Position numbers and translations under genes: made by a program | Assembly: GCA_016179685.1 (NCBI GenBank) | Contig: JACPCR010000132.1 | Coordinates: forward strand, 1-38,242 | Direction of reading: 5' to 3' | DNA length: 38,242 bases | Origin: Planctomycetota bacterium | GTDB lineage: Bacteria; Planctomycetota; PUPC01; JACPCR01 | The notes under the pieces: generated by a model | The model's input: only the letters and a program-made list of their open reading frames with translations | Told to the model about the DNA's origin: nothing | Databases searched by the model: none | In this document: piece after piece, positions 1 through 8,229 of the stretch | How positions within the stretch are numbered: the first letter of the stretch is position 1 | How the letters are laid out: every line of letters starts with the position of its first letter

Positions 1-104
1 GACGTGAGCCCCACCTTGTAGCCAGAATCGTGCAATGCGTATCCCGTCTAACTCGTTAGACCATAAGGAGTTCATTCGAAAATCACGCGGGAAGTTTGGA
101 CTAG

Positions 105-670
105 GAGATTCCGGGGCTGCTCACCAAGGAGCAGGTCACACCGCACTACCAAGCCCATTACGGCGGCGCGCTGAAGCGGTTTGTTTCGCTTGAGCAGCAG
201 ATTGACAAGCTGCTCGCCGGTAAGGAGCCTCTCGGCGGCGACGCTCACACGCTGATGCAGAAGGATAAGGTCAACCGGATGACCGGATGAACAGCGTGCT
301 GCTGCACGAACTGTACTTCGACGGACTGACCGCCAAGCCCGCCGACCCCCAGGAAGATGTCCGGGCGGCGCTCGCCAAGAGGTTTGGTTCGCTCGACCGC
401 TGGATTGAGGATTTCAAAGCGACCTGCGTGGCGGCGGCTGGCTGGGGCGTGCTGGCCCGCGATGTGGTCAACGCCAAGCTCTACAACGTGGCCAGCGACC
501 TGCACGACGTGGGCGTGATCTGGCTTGGCCAGCCCGTCCTTGTGTGCGATGTGTACGAGCATACGTTCTACGTGGATTATCAGAACCGCAAACAGGAATA
601 CGTGAACAAGTTCGTTCAATTCCTGGACTGGAACGAGATCAACCGCCGCTGGCTCGCGTTGAACCAGTGA
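105..670 (+). pseudogene. Broken Fe/Mn superoxide dismutase (frameshift by 8-bp tandem duplication)
   Basis: Two adjacent frames together encode most of an Fe/Mn superoxide dismutase, the enzyme that converts superoxide to oxygen and hydrogen peroxide. The first frame (105-290) reads IPGLLTKEQVTPHYQAHYGG, the N-terminal helical hairpin with the first metal-ligand His. It ends at TGA 288-290. The second frame (287-670) carries LLHELYF (second ligand His) and the C-terminal domain with DVYEHTFYVDY (ligand Asp and His). The unit CCGGATGA occurs twice in tandem at 275-290. Removing one copy restores VNRMNSVLLHELYF, exactly what the family expects, so the duplication caused the frameshift. The 5' part is also missing: TAG at 102-104 stops the first frame and no start codon or recognisable N-terminus lies upstream. 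All four ligands would be present in the repaired protein. Either a real pseudogene or a local assembly error; the family call is firm. Confidence 0.85.
275..290 (+). repeat. 8-bp tandem duplication inside the SOD gene
   Basis: CCGGATGA is present twice without spacing. Eight is not a multiple of three, so the duplication shifts the SOD frame and creates a TGA at 288-290. Deleting one copy gives a continuous conserved SOD sequence. Confidence 0.9.
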
Positions 671-706
671 GGAATGCACTGTCCCCTGATGAAAAAGAGA
701 ACCAAC

Positions 707-1420
707 ATGAACGCATCCATTTCCCTCTCCCGAAGATTGTGCGGCATCGCGGGCGCTTTGACGCTCGTACCGCTTCTCGCTGTCCGCGGCTTGGCAGCCG
801 ACTCGTCCGAGCGCTCGTACACGTTTAACAAGGACGCGACCGGCAAGCCTCCGGCCGGGTTTGTCGAGGCGCTCACGGGCGAGGGAGGCCCCGTGAAGTG
901 GCACGTCATCGAGGCGGGCGACGCTCCGTCTGGCAAGCAGGTCGTGGCGCAGCTCAGTCAGGACTCCACAGGTACACGGTATCCGCTCCTCATACTTGAC
1001 GACTTCTCCGCGAAGGACGTTGAGGTGTCCGTGAAGTTCAAGCCTGTCTCCGGCAAGGTCGATCAGGCCGCGGGAATCGTCTGGCGCTGGCAGGACAAGG
1101 ACAACTACCTCGTCGTACGGGCGAACGCGTTGGAGAACAACGTAGTCGCCTATAAGACCTTAGCTGGCAAACGCACCAGCATCGGCATCAAGGGGGACGC
1201 AAGAGCATACGGCGTCAAGGCCGAAGTTCCGTCGAACAAGTGGAACACGCTCCGCGTCCGCATGGTCGGCAACACGGCTGAAATCTACCTCGACGAAAAG
1301 AAACTGTTCGAGGTGGAAAACGACGCGATTACGTCGGCGGGAAAGGTCGGATTGTGGACCAAGGCCGACAGCGTCATTCAGTTCGACGACCTGAAAGTCA
1401 CCCCGCTTGACAAGAACTAG
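707..1420 (+). CDS. Secreted concanavalin-fold protein, 3-keto-disaccharide hydrolase (DUF1080)-like
   Basis: Predicted exported protein of about 237 residues with a clear signal peptide (MNASISLSRRLCGIAGALTL..., hydrophobic core, AxA-like cleavage near GLAA). The mature part is one beta-sandwich domain. The pattern GIVWRWQDKDNYLVVRANAL and WNTLRVRMVG ... IYLDEKKLFEVE ... GKVGLWTKADSVIQFDDLKV is typical of DUF1080 / LamG-like concanavalin-fold proteins of Planctomycetes and relatives, which bind or hydrolyse sugars. I chose ATG 707 because AG-rich sequence (AAAAAGAGA) precedes it and it gives the best signal peptide; ATG 674 and 689 are in frame upstream. It follows the SOD remnant by about 36 bp and precedes the propeller gene by 53 bp on the same strand, so the three may once have formed an operon. 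No catalytic residue can be assigned. Confidence 0.75.
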   Translation: MNASISLSRRLCGIAGALTLVPLLAVRGLAADSSERSYTFNKDATGKPPAGFVEALTGEGGPVKWHVIEAGDAPSGKQVVAQLSQDSTGTRYPLLILDDFSAKDVEVSVKFKPVSGKVDQAAGIVWRWQDKDNYLVVRANALENNVVAYKTLAGKRTSIGIKGDARAYGVKAEVPSNKWNTLRVRMVGNTAEIYLDEKKLFEVENDAITSAGKVGLWTKADSVIQFDDLKVTPLDKN

Positions 1421-1473
1421 CAGGCATGTCACTACGCGGCAAGAAGGAGAACTACACTCAAAGGAAACGACAC

Positions 1474-1950
1474 ATGAACGCAAAATGGTTTTTGCAAATC
1501 GGTCTGCTGACAGCGATTTCGGCCGGCATATCCTTGGCCGTGCAGGCAGCGGACGAATCCGCTGCTTCCGGAAAAGCCGTCCGGGCCTACATCACCAACT
1601 TCGGCGGTGACGGCATCTCGGTGGTTGATCCGATCAAGGGCGTGCTTGTCGCTAACATCGCCACCGGAGCGAAGCCGCATGGGGTGGCCATCGCACCAGA
1701 CGGCCGGGCGGTGTACGTGAGCAACGAGGGGAGCGGCACGGTCAGCGTGATCGATCCCGCGACAAACAAGGTCACCGCGACTTGGAAGGCCGGTGCAAGC
1801 CCCAATCAGTTGGAAGTTGCGGCCGACGGTTCGCGTGTCGTCGTGACGCTCAACGGAGAACATGCGGCAGCGGTGATCGCGACTTCCGGTGGAGCCGTGG
1901 TGAAGAGGATTGCAACCGGACGAGCGCCACACATTGCGCTGCGCAGGTAA
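1474..1950 (+). CDS. Truncated secreted YVTN beta-propeller protein
   Basis: Signal peptide (MNAKWFLQIGLLTAISAGISLAVQA) followed by YVTN/NHL-type propeller repeats: AYITNFGGDGISVVDP, AVYVSNEGSGTVSVIDP, and a third blade around VVVTLNGEHAAAVIAT. Such proteins normally have seven blades and 300 or more residues; this one has 158. It breaks off in the middle of a repeat (GRAPHIAL, where SPDG should follow) and then reads RR and TAA. The stop falls in TAACTCCTTAG, the opening of the dispersed repeat B found intact elsewhere in the window, so a repeat or a rearrangement at one has cut off the C-terminal half. ATG 1474 is preceded by AAGGAA. Probably non-functional. Confidence 0.75.
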   Translation: MNAKWFLQIGLLTAISAGISLAVQAADESAASGKAVRAYITNFGGDGISVVDPIKGVLVANIATGAKPHGVAIAPDGRAVYVSNEGSGTVSVIDPATNKVTATWKAGASPNQLEVAADGSRVVVTLNGEHAAAVIATSGGAVVKRIATGRAPHIALRR

Positions 1951-1965
1951 CTCCTTAGTGAACGC
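1946..1965 (+). repeat. Remnant of dispersed repeat B at the end of the propeller gene
   Basis: GTAACTCCTTAGTGAACGC matches the first bases of repeat B (11746, 25810, 28915 in this window). It supplies the TAA stop of the truncated propeller gene. Confidence 0.6.
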
Positions 1966-2326
1966 CGCTTCAATTATGCGCAGCTATGCGGATTGGTGCT
2001 CAAATGTTTAGCTGACGCCGCGTGGAATAACATTCTATACCTGGTGCATGGCCGATGCAAGACTGCAAGCGCTTGAGCGTGAGAAGAGGCATCTCGAACG
2101 CGAGGATCGCGGCTTCTGATACGCCGGAACGGGGGGTGTTGGGCGCATCCCGTCCGGCGTGCTGGCACAGGGCGCACCAGCGGTTACAATAGCCGTCCAC
2201 CTAAAAGCAGAATTCAGGGCTCGGCCGGTTTCTGCCGGGGTTTTTACCGAGTGCACCGGAAGGGGAGATGCCGTTGAAATCCCCCCCGGAGCATTCCCAT
2301 CGCCCTTGACTCGAAGGATTCCACTC
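1966..2326. other. Non-coding stretch upstream of the radical SAM gene
   Basis: No convincing gene is visible. Short peptides can be read (for example ending LEREKRHLEREDRGF at about 2120), but none has a start, length or family match that supports a gene. The segment follows the repeat-B remnant and may be debris from the event that truncated the propeller gene. Confidence 0.4.
2163..2190 (+). promoter_or_regulatory. Possible promoter of the radical SAM gene
   Basis: TGGCAC (2163-2168), 16-bp spacer, TACAAT (2185-2190) resembles a sigma-70 promoter with a good -10 and a weak -35. It would leave a leader of about 130 nt before ATG 2327. Sequence match only. Confidence 0.3.
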
Positions 2327-4078
2327 ATGTCGTTTCTGAAAGGCGCGTCCAGCGCGTCCCCATCGCCCGCACCCGTTCATCCGCTTGGCGTCCAGGCCTC
2401 CGTTCTCCTGACCAGCGTTTTCGGCGCCTACGGCCAGGATGACGCGCATGGCTCGCGGAAGATCAACCCCATGGAACTGTACCACAACCAGGTTACCCGG
2501 GTGCAGGGCCCCTTCTCCGTGCGCATGTTCCACCGATCGTGGGGATTGATGCTGATCCAGGCCAACATCAGCGCGCCCTGCACGCTGCTGGACTTTCCCA
2601 CGCTGGAGCGATTCGTGCAGGAGATTTCGAGCCGCCGGTACGACGTCATCGGCATCAGCGCGATCCTGCCCAACATCCTGAAGGTCGAGAAGATGTGCGA
2701 GCTGATCCGCCGGCATCAGCCCGGCGCGACGATCCTCGTCGGTGGACACGTGGCCAACGCCAGCGGCATTGAAAAGCGGATTGACGCCGATCACATCGTC
2801 CGAGGCGAGGGCGTCCGCTGGTTTCGAGAGTTCCTGGGGGAGCCGATCGACTCGCCCATCCGCCATCCGCGGGTCTTGTCGGCCTTCGGCACACGAGCCT
2901 TCGGATTCCGGCTGCGGGAGAAGTCCGGTGACGTCGCGGCCACGTTGATCCCGTCCGTCGGCTGCCCGGTCGGCTGCAATTTCTGTGCAACCTCCGCGAT
3001 GTTCGGCGGCAAGGGGCGTTTCATCGACTTCTATAGGACCGGCGACGACCTGTTCGAGGTCATGGTCGGCCTCGAGCGTGACCTGAAGGTGCAGTCGTTC
3101 TTCGTCATGGACGAAAACTTTCTGCTGCACCGGCAGCGGGCCCTGCGCCTGCTGGAACTGATGCAGCGGCACGACAAGCCGTGGTCCCTGTACGTATTCA
3201 GCTCGGCGCGGGTGCTTCAGTCCTATTCGATCGAGCAACTGGTGGGGCTGGGCGTCTCGTGGGTATGGATGGGCCTGGAGGGCAAGGACAGCCAGTATGC
3301 CAAGCTTTCGGGGGCTGACACGCTCCACCTCGTCCGGGAGCTTCAGGCCCATGGCATCCGGGTGCTCGGTTCGAGCATCATCGGCCTGGAGGAGCATACC
3401 CCGGCCAACATTGACGAGGCGATTGACTACGCGGTGCGCCACGAGACCGAGTTTCACCAATTCATGCTCTACACGCCGCTTCCGGGCACACGGCTCTGGG
3501 CGGAGCACGTAGCGGCCGGCACTTTGACGGACCCGGATTGCCAGGAGATGGCGGACACGCACGGGCAATTTCGCTTCAATTACCGACACCCGCACATTCC
3601 GCCGGGCGAGGAGACGGGGTATCTGCTGCGCGCCTTTCAGCGGGACTTCGAAGTCAACGGTCCGAGCGTGGTGCGATTGATCCGCACGACGCTGCGCGGC
3701 TACCAGCGCTACCGCCACCATCCGGACCAGAGGATTCGCAAGCGATTCGAATTCGAGGCGCGCGATCTGGCGACGACGCAGGCCGGGGCCGTGTGGGCCG
3801 CACGCGCTTGGTTTGCCCACCAGCCCGGGCTGAGGCCGCGCATCGATGAGGTCCTCCAGTCCCTCTACAACACCTTCGGCTGGCGCGCTCGGCTGGCGGC
3901 GCCTTGCATCGGACGCTATCTGCTGGGTTGCCTGCGGCGGGAGAACAAACGCCTTCAGCGGGGCTGGAGCTACGAGCCCCCGACGTTCTACGAGCGGACG
4001 AACCAGAACGGCACGCGGGCGCGGCCGCGTGCATCACGGCCGCGCCGCGGCCGGTGGGTGGCCCCGTCGCCGGCGTAG
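2327..4078 (+). CDS. B12-binding-type radical SAM enzyme
   Basis: A 583-residue radical SAM protein. The 4Fe-4S motif CX3CX2C is C213-P-V-G-C217-N-F-C220. Before it is a Rossmann-like region resembling the cobalamin-binding domain of B12-binding radical SAM enzymes (YDVIGISAILPN, ATILVGGHVAN), although the DXHXXG cobalamin His motif is not apparent. After it come the usual barrel elements (FFVMDENFLLH, WVWMGLEG, LGSSIIGLEEHT, MLYTPLPGTRLW) and about 150 C-terminal residues rich in Arg and Trp. Such enzymes methylate or rearrange lipids, natural products or cofactors; the substrate cannot be told. ATG 2327 follows AAGGA at the right distance; the open frame extends further upstream without a good start. 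The gene stands alone, so context does not help. Confidence 0.8.
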   Translation: MSFLKGASSASPSPAPVHPLGVQASVLLTSVFGAYGQDDAHGSRKINPMELYHNQVTRVQGPFSVRMFHRSWGLMLIQANISAPCTLLDFPTLERFVQEISSRRYDVIGISAILPNILKVEKMCELIRRHQPGATILVGGHVANASGIEKRIDADHIVRGEGVRWFREFLGEPIDSPIRHPRVLSAFGTRAFGFRLREKSGDVAATLIPSVGCPVGCNFCATSAMFGGKGRFIDFYRTGDDLFEVMVGLERDLKVQSFFVMDENFLLHRQRALRLLELMQRHDKPWSLYVFSSARVLQSYSIEQLVGLGVSWVWMGLEGKDSQYAKLSGADTLHLVRELQAHGIRVLGSSIIGLEEHTPANIDEAIDYAVRHETEFHQFMLYTPLPGTRLWAEHVAAGTLTDPDCQEMADTHGQFRFNYRHPHIPPGEETGYLLRAFQRDFEVNGPSVVRLIRTTLRGYQRYRHHPDQRIRKRFEFEARDLATTQAGAVWAARAWFAHQPGLRPRIDEVLQSLYNTFGWRARLAAPCIGRYLLGCLRRENKRLQRGWSYEPPTFYERTNQNGTRARPRASRPRRGRWVAPSPA

Positions 4079-4127
4079 TGCAGGCGCTAACCCGCGGGCG
4101 GCGTGAACAACGGCTGCTCGCGGAGTC

Positions 4128-6566
4128 TCATGGTTTTTCCGCATAGACGGCCACGGGGGCGAGGAGGCCGCCGACGCCGATCTCGTTACAGGCGACTCGT
4201 TCGCAGAGGATGGTGATCTGATTGGCGGCGTCGGCTTTCACCGCGGCGGTGATGTCGAAGGACGCGGGCTGGCAGAAGCCTGCGAACTCATCAGCCTTCT
4301 GGCCTCGGGCACCGGTAAAGGGGACGTGGACCCCATTGAGGAACACGCGTGCGCTGCCGTCCGTCGCGCCGATCCAGAGGAACGTCTTCCTCCCGGGCCC
4401 CGCGCTCGGAATCGGGACGCTCGCTCGATACCACATGCGCCCGAAAGTGTTGTGATAGCCCAGCGTGGACCAGGTCTCCGCCGCCACGTCCGTCTCCTTC
4501 CACGGCCGGTCGTCGAAGTCCGGCTTCGACCATCCGAGCGCCTCGCCTTTCCGGTCCGCATCGGCCTGGTAGCGCCACCGCCGCAGCGGCTGCGGGTTGA
4601 GCACGTTGTAGAAGCGAGCGATCCGTGCCGCGTCGTCATAGGTCCCTTTGTAATACTGGACGAAGAAGTCCACGCCGTTATCGCTGCCCCAGATGCCGCC
4701 TGCCCCGTAGGTCCGGGCCGTGAAGGCGCACTGCGGCCGGTAACGCTCCGCCAGCGCGTGATGCTTCCCGATCCAGCGCTCGGCCTCGGAGTCCAGCTTG
4801 CCCCAGCGGCCTTCGTTCAGGTCGTAGCGCATCTTCATGTAGAGCTCGAACTGGCTGAAGGCCTCGTGCGCCAGGGTGACGCGAGCCTTTTCCAGTGTCC
4901 CCCGGGCCGCCTGCATGCCAGCGTTCAGCAACTCCCTGGCCTTTTTCATCACCTCGGGCGTGAAGCGCCGGATGTAGCCATGCCCAGCGCCCGAATATTC
5001 CGGGGTCTTCACCCAGGCGTCGTCGATGAAGTGCCAGTAGGCCCCCATCTCCTTCGCCGCATGCCCGTAAAAACGGGCGTGGAGATCGTCGATGATCTCC
5101 TGGGGATTCCGCTGGGGCTCCCAGGCCAGGCGCGGCCCCAGATAGAGGGCGTGCATCGAGGACTCGAAATTCGTGCTCGTCTCCGGCTGGAAAAACTGGC
5201 AGCCGTGGCGCAGGATGTAAGGCACGTCCACGCTCCACTTCGTGATCATCGGGTTCGGAGCGGCCATCTCCGCCAAGTTGTACCCGTAAAAATAACAACC
5301 GATCATCCGGGCAGCCTTGCCCCACCCCTCGATCAGGGCCCGAAACGCCCGGTTGTTCGGCTCGCCGTCGTCCGTGATCGGATGCGCCCGGCTGTAGGTG
5401 ATCGGAGCTATCACCGGGACCAGGCTCGGATGAACCTTCTCGCGCACCGGCGCCCGCGTGTAGTTCACATAGGCGATCATCCCGAAGAGCGTATCCGGGT
5501 ACTTCGCCGTCACCCGGTCCGCCACGCGGTTGCAGAGGACCATGAGACGGTCCGTGACCGAGGCCGTGCCCAGGATGGGATCGATGTCGCCCGCGTCGAA
5601 CCGCGGGTCCTCCGACTCGTCGAAGGAGACCGTGTCCTCGGGCGATAGCGAAAGGGAGCGGACGCCGGTCCTCCCGATCGAGTCGATCAGGTGTTCGGCC
5701 AGGGCGTCGGCGATCTCGGGACGCGTCCACTTGATCGCCGGCGGGGCGGGCTTGCCCTGGACCACGGCGATCCATTCCAGGTGCTTTTCCAACTGCTGGG
5801 GCGACAGGTAGGAGTCCAGCGCATGGCTGGCGGCGAGAACGAGCCCGCCCAGACGATTGCGGCGCTTGTAGTCGTCGTCGGCATACCAGATTCCCCGGTA
5901 AATCGTCCCCGGAGCGGACGAAAAATCCATCTCCGGCAGTGTGACGCTTTTCAGCTCCGGGATGCATTCCCCCATTTCCGTCGGCATGAACCAGCGGCAT
6001 CCGAGCCGGTCCAGCAATTCGTAGACGGCATAACTCGCCGCGAGGTCGGATTCCCCCATCAGTCCGATGCCGCGGGGCGACACGACCACCCGGAATCCCT
6101 GCCGATAAGGGGCCGACTTGGCCGGGGGACCGAAGACCTGCTCGGCCAGCTCGCCGACACAGAGGGGCAGGGGCCCGGCCTCCGGGAGCGGCGGCCCCGG
6201 GACGATCTCGACCTGCGCCCCGGACATTTTCTTCAAGCAGCGCGCCAGGTCCTCGATCGCCTTGCGGAGCTGCTGCCGACGGAACTCGGCCTCCGCCGGC
6301 GGCCGCCGGGGCTCCTCCACGGAAATGGCCGCGTCATCCGCCGCCAGGACCCGCGCTGGCGCGCAGATCACCGCACGAGCGCGTCCGTCCTCCACCACCA
6401 TCACGTCACCGGCGCACGTCGCGAACAAGAACAGCCCGTTCATCAGCAACGCACTGGCGGCCATCCCGAGGCGCACCCGAGACCGGGAGCGCACACGCAA
6501 TTTCGAACCTGAGCGATTTAAGAAACTCCGGCCAAATGGAGAAACGGGATCGTACATCATGGGCAA
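4128..6566 (-). CDS. Secreted DUF4838 glycoside-hydrolase-like protein with C-terminal sugar-binding domain
   Basis: Large predicted exported protein. The N-terminus has an Arg-rich stretch, then a hydrophobic segment (MAASALLMNGLFLFATCA) resembling a signal peptide. The true start may be a TTG/GTG near 6490-6500 or ATG 6464 rather than the first ATG at 6566. The next region resembles the alpha-glucuronidase N-terminal fold (ASYAVYELLDRLGCRWFMPTEMGE). The central part is DUF4838 (TIYRGIWYADDDYKRRNRLGG, SLSPEDTVSF, ITYSRAHPI, GCYFYGYNLAEM). The last ~130 residues (WYRASVPIP, TFLWIGATDGSARVFLNG) look like a galactose-binding-like beta-sandwich. DUF4838 proteins occur in polysaccharide-use loci and are thought to be glycosidases, but activity is poorly established. 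Unlike the second copy at 12190, it lacks the Cys cluster in the middle. Divergent from the sialidase-like gene across about 195 bp. Confidence 0.8.
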   Translation of the reverse strand: MPMMYDPVSPFGRSFLNRSGSKLRVRSRSRVRLGMAASALLMNGLFLFATCAGDVMVVEDGRARAVICAPARVLAADDAAISVEEPRRPPAEAEFRRQQLRKAIEDLARCLKKMSGAQVEIVPGPPLPEAGPLPLCVGELAEQVFGPPAKSAPYRQGFRVVVSPRGIGLMGESDLAASYAVYELLDRLGCRWFMPTEMGECIPELKSVTLPEMDFSSAPGTIYRGIWYADDDYKRRNRLGGLVLAASHALDSYLSPQQLEKHLEWIAVVQGKPAPPAIKWTRPEIADALAEHLIDSIGRTGVRSLSLSPEDTVSFDESEDPRFDAGDIDPILGTASVTDRLMVLCNRVADRVTAKYPDTLFGMIAYVNYTRAPVREKVHPSLVPVIAPITYSRAHPITDDGEPNNRAFRALIEGWGKAARMIGCYFYGYNLAEMAAPNPMITKWSVDVPYILRHGCQFFQPETSTNFESSMHALYLGPRLAWEPQRNPQEIIDDLHARFYGHAAKEMGAYWHFIDDAWVKTPEYSGAGHGYIRRFTPEVMKKARELLNAGMQAARGTLEKARVTLAHEAFSQFELYMKMRYDLNEGRWGKLDSEAERWIGKHHALAERYRPQCAFTARTYGAGGIWGSDNGVDFFVQYYKGTYDDAARIARFYNVLNPQPLRRWRYQADADRKGEALGWSKPDFDDRPWKETDVAAETWSTLGYHNTFGRMWYRASVPIPSAGPGRKTFLWIGATDGSARVFLNGVHVPFTGARGQKADEFAGFCQPASFDITAAVKADAANQITILCERVACNEIGVGGLLAPVAVYAEKP

Positions 6567-6672
6567 GTTTGCCAGGAGTTAGACAGTCAAGGCTCTGTAG
6601 ATTTTGCCGGAGTTCTAATTTTCACAGGAAGGCGTAGCCGAGGCTGGAAAAAATCGCGATGATAGCGGCAGG

Positions 6673-6704
6673 TCCGTGACGCCCTGATGCACTTTGGTCA
6701 CGGA
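6673..6704. promoter_or_regulatory. Inverted repeat in the divergent intergenic region, possible operator
   Basis: TCCGTGAC at 6673-6680 and GTCACGGA at 6697-6704 form a perfect 8-bp dyad with a 16-bp gap between the divergent DUF4838 and sialidase-like genes. The spacing fits binding of a dimeric regulator on adjacent turns. No regulator gene is nearby, so this is inference from symmetry and position. Confidence 0.3.
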
Positions 6705-6761
6705 AGTGCCGCCACATTCTGCGACGGCATTCTAACCTCCTCTCTTGGAGACTCCAATCCG

Positions 6762-7823
6762 ATGGCGACCCGGCCTCCTCTCGATCTGCGAAAACTGTCT
6801 TCCTCTTCGGAGGTCTACCTTTGCCGCGATGAGGGCTATTTCCCTGTGCTCGTGAGTCCCGCCGATAACCAGATTCTCGCGGTGGTCCGCGCCGGAGCGG
6901 GACACGTGGGGATCACTGGCCGGCTCGACGCCGTCCTTTCCACCGACGGGGGCCGCACCTGGGGCGGCCCGGCTGTTATTACCGATAGCGAGGTGGACGA
7001 CCGGAATCCCGCGGTGGGCATCGCCCGGGACGGCTCGGTCGTCCTGGCCTATCACCGGCAGGGGTCCTACGACTCGGACGGAAAATGGGCCGCTCATCTG
7101 GGCCGTGTCGAAATGAGGGTCACCCGGTCCCGCGACGGGGGCCGCACCTGGGAGACGCCGTATCCCCTCGGTTTCCCTCTCATGGCCCGACATTCCGCAT
7201 ACGGCCACATCGTCACCCTCGCCGACGGGACCCTTCTCCTCCCCCTATATGGGTGGGCGATCGACAAGAACGAGCCGATCCCCGACCAGGCCTTCCTCCT
7301 CCGTTCCCGGGATCACGGCCGCACCTGGAACGATCCCAGCCTCATCGCAGCGGGGTACAACGAGACCGGTCTGCTCCTGTTGCCCGACGGCGACCTGGTG
7401 GCCGCCATTCGTTCACAGGACCGGGACCAGCTTCTTGCGGTCTGCCGTTCCGCGGACGGGGGCCGAACCTGGACGCAGCCCGAGGCCGTGACGGCGGGCC
7501 GGGAACATCCTGCTGACCTGACCCTGCTCTCGAACGGCTGGATACTCGTAGTCTTTGGCGTGCGCCACGAGCCTTTTGGGGTCCAGGCCCTCATCAGCCG
7601 GGACGGTGGCCGTTCGTGGGACCCTCGGCGTCTCGTGGTGACTGACGATCTGGGCCCCAAGGACCTGGGATACCCGTCCACCGTTCGGCTGGGCCGCCGG
7701 CTCGTGACGGCCTATTATTCTGCGCCCCGGACCTGGAACACGCCTTCGTATCGGGGAGAGGGCAGTTTCGCACGCGCGCTGCTCTACGAGGAGCCTGAAC
7801 TGATCGCCGCCTTTCAGATTTAA
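6762..7823 (+). CDS. Sialidase-like six-bladed propeller with five Asp-boxes
   Basis: A 353-residue protein of the sialidase / BNR-repeat fold. Five Asp-box motifs (SxDxGxTW) are visible: STDGGRTW (from residue 60), SRDGGRTW, SRDHGRTW, SADGGRTW and SRDGGRSW, regularly spaced as in exo-sialidases and related glycoside hydrolases. Between them lie the usual strands (DRNPAVGIARDGSVVLAY, HSAYGHIVTLADGTLLLPLYG, NETGLLLLPDGDLVAAIRS). No signal peptide is seen, so it may be cytoplasmic. The fold does not fix the substrate, and I do not see the complete Arg triad of true neuraminidases with certainty. ATG 6762 was chosen because a GGAG lies upstream and the protein begins directly before the first strands. 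Context with DUF4838 suggests a role in glycan breakdown. Confidence 0.8.
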   Translation: MATRPPLDLRKLSSSSEVYLCRDEGYFPVLVSPADNQILAVVRAGAGHVGITGRLDAVLSTDGGRTWGGPAVITDSEVDDRNPAVGIARDGSVVLAYHRQGSYDSDGKWAAHLGRVEMRVTRSRDGGRTWETPYPLGFPLMARHSAYGHIVTLADGTLLLPLYGWAIDKNEPIPDQAFLLRSRDHGRTWNDPSLIAAGYNETGLLLLPDGDLVAAIRSQDRDQLLAVCRSADGGRTWTQPEAVTAGREHPADLTLLSNGWILVVFGVRHEPFGVQALISRDGGRSWDPRRLVVTDDLGPKDLGYPSTVRLGRRLVTAYYSAPRTWNTPSYRGEGSFARALLYEEPELIAAFQI

Positions 7824-7824
7824 C

Positions 7825-7956
7825 GCCGCCATCGGTCGCAACCCCAGTTGGAGTGACGGCCTGCCTGCCCTGTCTGCGTGCGTGCCGCACGCACAGGCAG
7901 GCGCGCCGCTTTGCTGCGCGGCGCAGACAGGTTTTGGCCGTTGTCCGAGCAGCTCC
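7825..7956 (+). repeat. Dispersed repeat A, long form
   Basis: GC-rich palindromic module with tandem hairpins (TGCGTGC/GCACGCA inside, CGCCGC...GCGGCG outside), starting almost at the sialidase-like stop codon. The copy at 32205-32305 has the same flanks but lacks about 34 bp in the middle that are present here, so the two differ by insertion or loss of an inner hairpin. Confidence 0.75.
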
Positions 7957-7997
7957 ACGCCTGAATCCCTCCCATGGCTCAACGTCCCAACAGGGTC

Positions 7998-8035
7998 CCT
8001 CCGGGAGGGAACAAGTTCGGGAGGACATGGCCGGG
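7998..8035 (-). repeat. Dispersed repeat D, inverted and diverged
   Basis: The reverse complement reads CCCGAACTTGTTCCCTCC...TGTTGGGA, matching the repeat D module at 20131 and 37981 (CCCGAACTTGTCCCTGTGG ... GTTGGGAG). It lies between repeats A and C in this gap. Confidence 0.5.
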
Positions 8036-8108
8036 AGGCGGCCGCGGAGATGTTGCAGACTTCGACTCTAACGCGCCGCCCCCCCCGCTGGGTGAGGGGG
8101 TATCTTCT

Positions 8109-8160
8109 GATTATGAAATCGGGAGGGCCCATTTCCCCGAACTTATTGAAAAGTTGCGGG
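8109..8160 (-). repeat. Dispersed repeat C, inverted partial copy
   Basis: The reverse complement CCCGCAACTTTTCAATAAGT followed by TCGGGGAAATGGGCCCTCCCGATTTC aligns with the modules at 20205 and 27576. On the minus strand the order hairpin then repeat C is the same as in the composite element at 27497. Confidence 0.75.
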
Positions 8161-8173
8161 AGGGGATATGTAT

Positions 8174-8225
8174 CTCGTTTACAGCGGTGGAAATGCGGGA
8201 ACGCATTTTCACCGCTGTAAACGAG
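8174..8225. repeat. 24-bp-arm hairpin, 4 bp beyond the P-type ATPase stop
   Basis: Arms 8174-8197 (CTCGTTTACAGCGGTG...) and 8202-8225 pair at 23 of 24 positions around a GGAA loop. It lies 4 bp downstream of the ATPase stop codon (8230-8232). It has no T-run on either side, so it is not a classical terminator, although it could protect the 3' end of the mRNA. It belongs to the same structural class as the 22-bp-arm hairpins at 27497, 27985, 34286 and 34438. Confidence 0.8.
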
Positions 8226-8229
8226 ACGC

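Noticed and set aside
2035..2180. Possible gene fragment ending LEREKRHLEREDRGF
   Set aside because: Only about 23 residues are readable, with no start signal or family match; recorded as non-coding.
2201..3820. 539-residue open frame antisense to the radical SAM gene
   Set aside because: It mirrors a strongly supported gene; long antisense frames are common in GC-rich DNA and the translation has no recognisable domain.
4326..5648. 440-residue open frame antisense to the first DUF4838 gene
   Set aside because: Low-complexity Arg/Pro/Leu translation without family features; it shadows a well supported gene.
8174..8225. Hairpins considered as integron attC sites
   Set aside because: The GTTRRRY core and attC-type spacing are not seen, no integrase is present, and arms are fully paired without the usual bulged bases.
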